Below, in pieces: positions 58,959-64,000 of a DNA stretch of 64,000 nucleotides; within the stretch, counting starts at the first letter, position 1, and each line of letters starts with the position of its first letter. Source of the DNA: Actinoplanes sp. KI2. GTDB taxonomy: Bacteria > Actinomycetota > Actinomycetes > Mycobacteriales > Micromonosporaceae. The DNA lies in assembly GCF_025630775.1 (NCBI RefSeq), contig NZ_JAOSZE010000039.1, positions 42,461 to 106,460 of the forward strand, written 5' to 3'. Position numbers and translations under genes: made by a program. The notes under the pieces were generated by a model. That model worked only from the letters and a program-made list of their open reading frames with translations. It did not search any database and was not told the DNA's origin.

Positions 58959-60560
58959 TCAAGCCGGGTGCAGTTCGGCCCCCGCGGCCCGGTCGTACGA
59001 GACCGTCAGGACCCGGTCGGCCTGCAGGTAGATCGAGAGGTCGGCGGCGACGCCCTGCCGCCGGGCCGCCGAGGTGACGGCGATCGCGAGCGAGCCGGCC
59101 TCGACGTGCTCGCCGAGCCGGAGCGCGTCCCGGCCGAGCAGGTCGGGATGCTCGTCGATCGGCATGACGACGACGCTGTGCCGGGGCAGCCGGGACCGGA
59201 GGCCGGACGCCAGGCCGGCGGCGCTGAGCCCGAGCCGCGCGGGCTCGTCGACGCCGTAGACGACGACCAGCTCGTCGCTGGTCGCCAACTCGGCGAGCTC
59301 GGCCACCACGGCCGCGGCACACGACCGGGTCTCCGGCTCGCCGAGGACCGCCACGGTCGTCGCGGTGGGGCTGGGCCCCGGGCGGAACCCGACGGCGAGA
59401 CCCAGCCCGACGTGGAGATCACGCGACCGGACGTACAGCGCCGCGGCCAGCAGGATCGCCGCCAGCAGGGCCCAGGCCGGCGTGTAGGAGCCGGTCAACC
59501 GGTGCAGACCGGCGATCAGCAGCGGCGGGATCAGCGCGCCGAGCGCGCCCGCGGCGCCGGCCACCCCCATCACCGCGCCGATGCTGTACGGCCGCGCGGC
59601 CTTGCCGATCAGGGCGAGCAGAGCGCCGCCCGCCACCGCGTCGCAGACGGCCATCCCGCTGATCGCCACCACCGCGACCCACCACCGGGGCGCCACCGCG
59701 ACGACCAGGCACAGGCCCGCGGCGATGCCGTAGCAGACCACCAGCAGCCGGGCGGTCGGATGGCGGTCGGTACGCCAGCCGCCGAGCAGCCGCGCCGCCG
59801 ACGCCAGCGCGACCACGAACCCGGTGACCAGCAGGGCGGACGGCCACTCGAGGCCGAGCGCCGTGGTCAGGTAGACGGGCAGGAACAGGGCGACCGACAG
59901 CATCCCGCCCAGCGCGACCAGATACAGCAGCGACACCGACGAGGTCGAGGCCAGCCGGACCAGCGCCGCGCACTCGCGCAGCGGCGACCAGGCGCGCTCG
60001 ACCGGGACCGGCTCCCGGATCACCACCGCCGCCAGCACGGCGAAGCCCACCAGTGACCCGCCGAGCAGCACTGCGGTGAGCCGCCCCGGGTGGGCGATGT
60101 GCCACGACACCACGGAGAACAACGCCCCGAGCCCCGCACCGAGGCCGAACACCCCCAGGGCCAGGCCGCGCCGGCCGTACGAGAACGTCTTCGACACCAG
60201 CGCGGCGCCCACGACGAACGCCGAGCTCCCCGTTCCCGCCACCGCTCCCGCGACGGCCGCCGCCGGCACCGAGTCGGCCAGGCCGAGAGCCACCACCGAC
60301 ACCGCGGCCACCAGACTGACGGCCGGCAACATCACCCGTACGCCGTACCGGTCGGTGAGCACCCCCACCGGCAACCGCACCACGGCCGCCACCAGCACGG
60401 GCAACCCGATCAAGGCCAGGTACGAGCCCGGGGTGACACCGAACCGCTCGTGCAGGTGCGGGCCCAGCAGGACCGACGCACGCAGGTTGAGCCCCAATCC
60501 CACCGTGACCAGCGCCAGCGTCGCTCCCGCGCGCGGCAATCGCTTCATCCCGACGGTCAT
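58959..60560 (-). CDS. MFS transporter with C-terminal soluble extension
   Basis: 533 aa from ATG 60560 (ATG 60548 also fits). Twelve-TM major facilitator pattern over ~390 residues (LALVTVGLGLNLRASVLLGP, then GVLTDRYGVRVMLP motif A). It then has ~140 soluble residues (ATTVAVLGEPETRSCAAAVV through RLGEHVEAGSLAIAVTSAAR) with alternating strands and helices. NarK/CynX-type relatives normally end after TM12, so the tail may regulate transport. Substrate unknown. Confidence 0.88.
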   Translation of the reverse strand: MTVGMKRLPRAGATLALVTVGLGLNLRASVLLGPHLHERFGVTPGSYLALIGLPVLVAAVVRLPVGVLTDRYGVRVMLPAVSLVAAVSVVALGLADSVPAAAVAGAVAGTGSSAFVVGAALVSKTFSYGRRGLALGVFGLGAGLGALFSVVSWHIAHPGRLTAVLLGGSLVGFAVLAAVVIREPVPVERAWSPLRECAALVRLASTSSVSLLYLVALGGMLSVALFLPVYLTTALGLEWPSALLVTGFVVALASAARLLGGWRTDRHPTARLLVVCYGIAAGLCLVVAVAPRWWVAVVAISGMAVCDAVAGGALLALIGKAARPYSIGAVMGVAGAAGALGALIPPLLIAGLHRLTGSYTPAWALLAAILLAAALYVRSRDLHVGLGLAVGFRPGPSPTATTVAVLGEPETRSCAAAVVAELAELATSDELVVVYGVDEPARLGLSAAGLASGLRSRLPRHSVVVMPIDEHPDLLGRDALRLGEHVEAGSLAIAVTSAARRQGVAADLSIYLQADRVLTVSYDRAAGAELHPA

Positions 60561-60659
60561 CGCCCAACACACCCGATCAAAGCCCGGTCCAGCCCATCAA
60601 AGCAGCCACTCCGGCCGCAGCCAAGGGCGTATCTGGAACGACTCAAGTCCTGATTGGGG

Positions 60660-61673
60660 TCAGGCCGACTCCCGCACCACGACCTTCGTGGGCAGGATGA
60701 ACGGCTCGGGCCGCCCGCCGTCGAGCAACTCGATCAGCATGCGGGCGGCCTCCCGGCCCAGCGCCAGCACCGGCTGATGAATCGTGGTCAACTTTGGCTC
60801 GGTCTGCAGCGCGATCGGCAGATCGTCGAATCCCACCACGGCCACGTCGCCGGGCACCCTGCGGCCGGCGTCGCGCAACACCCGCACCGCGCCGGCCGCC
60901 ATGTTGTCGTTCGCCGCGAGCACGGCGTCGAGCTCCGGGTGCGTGCTCAGCAGCGTACGCATCGCCGCGGCGCCGCCGGCCTCCATGAAATCCCCGGGCT
61001 CGGTGGCGTACGGCCGGAGCCCCGCCAGCGTCAGCGCCTCGGTGAAGCCGCGCCGGCGCTCCCGGCCGACCGCGGTGTCCTCCGGCCCGGTGATCATGGC
61101 GATCCGGCGCCGCCCGTCGCGCAGCAGGTACTCGGTGGCGGCGCGCGCCCCGCCCGCGTTGTCGGTCTCGACGTAGAACGGTGGCGTCCCGTGCATCGGC
61201 AGTCCGATGAAGACGGTGGGCAGTCCCGAGCGCGCGGCGATGTCGATCAGCGGATCGTCACCGCGCAGCGCCACCAGCATCACCCCGTCGGCTCCCCGGG
61301 TCTGCAGGAAGTTCTCCAGCCGCCGCTGGCCGTGACCGGTGGTGGCCAGGCTGAGCACCAGGTGCAGGTCGGTCTTCTCCAGGGCGGTGGACGCGCCCAT
61401 CATGATCTGCCCGAAGAACGGGTCGGCGAACACTCCGGGCCCGTCACCGGAGACCGCCAGCACCACCACGCCGGTCTGGCGGGTCGCCAACGCCCGCGCG
61501 GCCCGGTTCGGCGTGAAGCCGAGCTCGCGGATCGCCTTCTCCACCGCGTCGCGTTTCGCCCGGCTCACGTGCGGCCCATTGTTGATCACCCGGGACGCCA
61601 CCGTGCGCGACACCCGAGCCCGCTCGGCGACCTCGTCGAGCGTCGGTGGCCGCGGCGGGACCGGCGACGACAT
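60660..61673 (-). CDS. LacI-family transcriptional repressor
   Basis: 337 aa, ATG preceded by GGAGGGGG. N-terminal LacI helix-turn-helix (TLDEVAERARVSRTVASRVI) and hinge helix (NRAARALATRQ), then a periplasmic-binding-like sugar domain (ADGVMLVALRGDD, PGDVAVVGFDDLPIALQTEP). It should release its operator when a glucan- or mannan-derived sugar binds. The GH16-GH26 intergenic region downstream in its direction carries two GGAAGCGCTTCC palindromes typical for this family. Confidence 0.95.
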   Translation of the reverse strand: MSSPVPPRPPTLDEVAERARVSRTVASRVINNGPHVSRAKRDAVEKAIRELGFTPNRAARALATRQTGVVVLAVSGDGPGVFADPFFGQIMMGASTALEKTDLHLVLSLATTGHGQRRLENFLQTRGADGVMLVALRGDDPLIDIAARSGLPTVFIGLPMHGTPPFYVETDNAGGARAATEYLLRDGRRRIAMITGPEDTAVGRERRRGFTEALTLAGLRPYATEPGDFMEAGGAAAMRTLLSTHPELDAVLAANDNMAAGAVRVLRDAGRRVPGDVAVVGFDDLPIALQTEPKLTTIHQPVLALGREAARMLIELLDGGRPEPFILPTKVVVRESA

Positions 61674-61753
61674 ACCCGGGCCCCCTCCGCTCGAACCGAC
61701 CACCAGGGTAGCGGGTCGATCCGAGCAGACGGGGCCGCGTCGACCCGCGAGCA

Positions 61754-62521
61754 TCAGTACTTCGTGTATCTGGCCCAGTCGTAGGTGGCGGTCAGTTTGC
61801 CGGGGTAGGTGAAGGGCTGCAGCCAGCTGTCCACGCCGATGCCCGGCCAGAGGTTCATCATGATGCGCTGCGGGTGCGTGGGAAGCGGCCCGCGCGAGCC
61901 GTTCTCCTGGTGAACGAGCGCGCCGTCGACGAACCAGTTGATGGTGCCGCCGTTCCACCACTCGAAGGCGTAGTTGTGGTAGCCGGTCGAGGCGTCGAAG
62001 CCCAGGTTGAGCACGGTCTCGTGGCCGCCGACGCCGTTGGTGAAGTAGTTGAGCTGCACCTGGGTGGTGTTCTTGCCGAGGATCTCCACGTCGATCTCGT
62101 CCCAGGGCTGGCCGTCGCTGGGCCCGGTGTAGGTGAAGAACGACGTCACGGTGCCCGGGTTCTTGACCGCCTTCAGGCGCGCCTCGAACCGGCCGTAGGA
62201 GTAGAGGTCGGTGGTGCGGTACTCGCCGGAGGCGTACGGCTTGCCGGAGCAGCCGCTCGGGCAGGGCTGGTTGTCCAGGTTGAGGCCCATCACGCCGCCG
62301 CTGAACCAGACGTGGTCGGCACGCCAGCCGTTGTTGAACACGCCGCCGTTGCTGTAGCCGTCGGCCTTGTACCAGCGGCTCGTGACGAACCCGTCGAAGT
62401 TGTCGACGAAGCTGGGGCCGATGGCGGCCTCGGCCGGCGCGGCGGCGGTCGCGGTCAGGGCGGCGACCACGCAGAGGATCGCGGCCAGGGCCTTCGGGGC
62501 CCGAGATCGAGTGATGATCAC
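61754..62521 (-). CDS. Secreted GH16 endo-beta-glucanase
   Basis: 255 aa from GTG 62521 (CTGGAG 7-8 nt upstream). A Sec signal peptide (KALAAILCVVAALTATAAA, cleavage near AEAA) is followed by a GH16 jelly roll. The ExDxE catalytic motif is intact in DEIDVEILG (~140), flanked by SYGRFEARLK and QLNYFTNG. It likely cleaves beta-1,3-1,4- or beta-1,3-glucans outside the cell. No carbohydrate-binding module. Confidence 0.95.
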   Translation of the reverse strand: MIITRSRAPKALAAILCVVAALTATAAAPAEAAIGPSFVDNFDGFVTSRWYKADGYSNGGVFNNGWRADHVWFSGGVMGLNLDNQPCPSGCSGKPYASGEYRTTDLYSYGRFEARLKAVKNPGTVTSFFTYTGPSDGQPWDEIDVEILGKNTTQVQLNYFTNGVGGHETVLNLGFDASTGYHNYAFEWWNGGTINWFVDGALVHQENGSRGPLPTHPQRIMMNLWPGIGVDSWLQPFTYPGKLTATYDWARYTKY

Positions 62522-62558
62522 TGAAGTCTCCAGTTCTACCGGGATGGGGGAGTGAGAC

Positions 62559-62572
62559 TGGAAGCGCTTCCA
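62559..62572. promoter_or_regulatory. LacI-type operator before the GH16 gene
   Basis: Perfect 14-bp palindrome TGGAAGCGCTTCCA, 37 nt before the GH16 start. The centre GCGC with GGAA/TTCC arms is the usual shape for actinomycete LacI-family sites. Confidence 0.85.
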
Positions 62573-62692
62573 TACATGTCCGTGACAATTTTGTAACCGT
62601 CCCGCTAAATCCTTGTCAAGGATGGAGCCACAATCGTGCACGGGCGGGACGCCAGCCTTTACATCGATGAACCTGAGCCGTACGTTCTGACC

Positions 62693-62704
62693 GGAAGCGC
62701 TTCC
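62693..62704. promoter_or_regulatory. LacI-type operator before the GH26 gene
   Basis: GGAAGCGCTTCC palindrome (13 of 14 positions as in the first site), 31 nt before the GH26 ATG. With the site at 62559 it makes the divergent pair a likely joint target of the LacI repressor. Confidence 0.85.
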
Positions 62705-62735
62705 AGTCCGAGGGGCGCCCGTCTTGGAGGCACGG

Positions 62736-63773
62736 ATGCGAAGGCGAACACTGCTGGGTACGGCCGCAGCCGCGGTGGGGCTGGCGATGTCGGATGCCGC
62801 CGGCGCGCAAGCAGCGCCCGCCTGCCGGAGGTCACCGACCCGATACCTGGGCGTGTTCCGGGAGGAGGCCCCCACGGCGATCGCGGCGAACGTGGAAAGC
62901 CTCTACGGCGTCACCCCGGCCAGTGTGATGTGGTTCGACAGCTGGGCGAGCGGCCTGGCCTTCCCGGTGAACGAGGCCAAGGCGCTCTGGCGGCACGGCA
63001 TCATGCCGCACTACACCTGGGAGCCCTGGAACACCGCGCTCGGCCCGAACGACCCCGGGCAGATCCACCTGGCCGATATCGTCGGCGGCGCCTGGGACAC
63101 CTACATCCGGGCCCGGGCCGTCGAGTTCGCCGCCGTGCGGCTGCCGATCCTGGTCCGCTGGGGGCACGAGTTCAACGGCAACTGGTACCCGTGGGGCATC
63201 GCGAACAACAATGCCGACCCTTCGCTGTACGTGCGGGCCTACCGGCACGTCCATGACCTCGTCGTGACCGCCGGGGCGCGCAACGTGCAATGGGTCTGGG
63301 CGTACAACAACGGATCCTCGCCGGATCTGCCGTACAACGATCCGGCCGGTGCCTATCCCGGTGACCGGTACGTCGACTGGGTCGGCATCGACGGATACAA
63401 CTGGGGCTTCGGGCCGTCGTGGGACCCGACCGGCGACCACTGGACCAGCTTCGACGCGACCTTCGCCACCGCGTACGCCAAGGCCCGCGCCGTCGCGCCG
63501 CACCGGCCGGTGATGCTCGGCGAGTTCGCCTCCACCGAGGACGGCGGCGACAAGGCCCAGTGGCTCGACGACATGGACGCGACGCTGCGCTCGGGCGCGT
63601 ACCCCGACCTCAAACTGCTCACCTACTTCGACCTCACCAAGGAGGAGGCGTGGTCGCCGGGCTCGTCGCCGGCCGCGCTCGCCGCCTTCGAGTCCTGGGT
63701 GCGGCAGCGGTACATGGCCGGCCGCGGCCACGAGCTGGCGCGCGTCGCCGGAGACTACGCCCGGCGGGCATAG
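62736..63773 (+). CDS. Secreted GH26-type glycosidase (mannanase-like)
   Basis: 345 aa from ATG 62736 with GGAGG 6 nt upstream. Twin-arginine-like signal (MRRRTLLGTAAAAVGLAMSD) and no lipobox. Catalytic barrel with acid/base Glu in RWGHEFNGNWYPWG (~152) and nucleophile Glu in VMLGEFASTEDGG (~267), the GH26 pattern. Likely degrades mannan or related beta-glycans; GH26 also includes beta-1,3-xylanases and lichenases. Confidence 0.93.
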   Translation: MRRRTLLGTAAAAVGLAMSDAAGAQAAPACRRSPTRYLGVFREEAPTAIAANVESLYGVTPASVMWFDSWASGLAFPVNEAKALWRHGIMPHYTWEPWNTALGPNDPGQIHLADIVGGAWDTYIRARAVEFAAVRLPILVRWGHEFNGNWYPWGIANNNADPSLYVRAYRHVHDLVVTAGARNVQWVWAYNNGSSPDLPYNDPAGAYPGDRYVDWVGIDGYNWGFGPSWDPTGDHWTSFDATFATAYAKARAVAPHRPVMLGEFASTEDGGDKAQWLDDMDATLRSGAYPDLKLLTYFDLTKEEAWSPGSSPAALAAFESWVRQRYMAGRGHELARVAGDYARRA

Positions 63774-63818
63774 ATTTCGATCCGATCGCATGGCCAAGGC
63801 GTACCGCAAGGCAGGAAA

Positions 63819-63853
63819 CCGACGGCCCGGGTCTCCAGGACCCGGGCCGTCGG
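63819..63853 (+). terminator. Strong hairpin after the GH26 gene
   Basis: 15-bp perfect stem (63819-63833 with 63839-63853) around a 5-nt loop, 45 nt after the stop. No U-tract. Confidence 0.85.
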
Positions 63854-63914
63854 CGTACCTGCGGTTTGGGGCCGGCCGTCCGGTGTCCGCTGCCGGGACC
63901 TTGTCCCGACGTAG

Positions 63915-63948
63915 GGTACCGAGTACCGTCGTCACGATACTGAGTATC
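63915..63948. promoter_or_regulatory. Two phased palindromic operators at the right edge
   Basis: GGTACCGAGTACC (63915-63927) and GATACTGAGTATC (63936-63948), both of the form TAC-(C/T)GAG-TA, with centres exactly 21 bp (two helical turns) apart. GGAGG follows at 63950, so they probably control a plus-strand gene starting outside or at the edge of the window; a 12-codon leader frame (GTG 63953 to a TGA) lies between. Confidence 0.6.
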
Positions 63949-64000
63949 GGAGGTGTTGTCGGGTCGCGCGCGGCCGCCTCCCCGGTGACTCGCGGAGGGT

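Overview
The window is very GC-rich, with dense genes, frequent 4-base start/stop overlaps, GTG starts, LuxR-type STAND, LacI, GH and lipoprotein families typical of actinomycetes. A Micromonosporaceae (Actinoplanes-like) origin is my best guess from style alone; no rRNA or other taxonomic marker is present. I saw no tRNA, rRNA, CRISPR array, insertion sequence or integrase.

Region 1 (1-13.9 kb, all minus strand) is a tightly coupled 13-gene run. In transcription order it encodes a one-TM protein, two soluble helical proteins, a 4-TM protein, an OmpA-tailed lipoprotein, a membrane Ser/Thr kinase, another one-TM protein, a ClpB-like AAA+ ATPase, a zinc-ribbon/FHA protein, a 4-TM coiled-coil protein, a radical SAM protein, an 82-aa ubiquitin-like candidate and a ThiF/E1-like enzyme cut by the left edge. 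It reads as a signalling and protein-modification assembly at the envelope.

Region 2 (14.0-40 kb) is a conflict/programmed-death type island. It holds three CHAT-protease proteins (934, 1224 and 717 aa), one caspase-like protease (838 aa), a LuxR-STAND regulator, a 12-blade-repeat WD40 protein, TPR-like partners, a Crp-family regulator next to a nucleotide-cyclase homologue, and three paralogous proteins with a sigma-70-region-2-like segment. Regions 1 and 2 are tied together by a 9-bp directional motif, GTCCGTCAG, present at least 12 times between 1.78 and 37.55 kb. It always reads toward a gene start, often directly (8-9 nt) in front of the start codon, and often has a dyad partner (CCGT-N6-ACGG). 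I saw no copy outside this span. This shared control signal is the strongest reason to treat the 1-38 kb stretch as one system.

Region 3 (40-55 kb) is DNA repair/defence: recC-recB-recD with coupled starts, an ADP-ribosylglycohydrolase fused to a dual-specificity-phosphatase-like domain, and a 1682-aa protein that joins a HelD/UvrD-type helicase to a DUF4011-type helicase with a Vsr-like (probably degenerate) nuclease tail.

Region 4 (55-64 kb) holds a PAS-GGDEF-EAL protein, a two-gene unit (SpeH/AdoMet decarboxylase-like plus GNAT-like), an MFS transporter with a C-terminal extension, and a LacI regulator with divergent secreted GH16 and GH26 glycosidases. The GH16-GH26 intergenic region carries two LacI-type palindromes. 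A strong hairpin terminator and two phased palindromic operators lie at the right edge, apparently for a gene outside the window.
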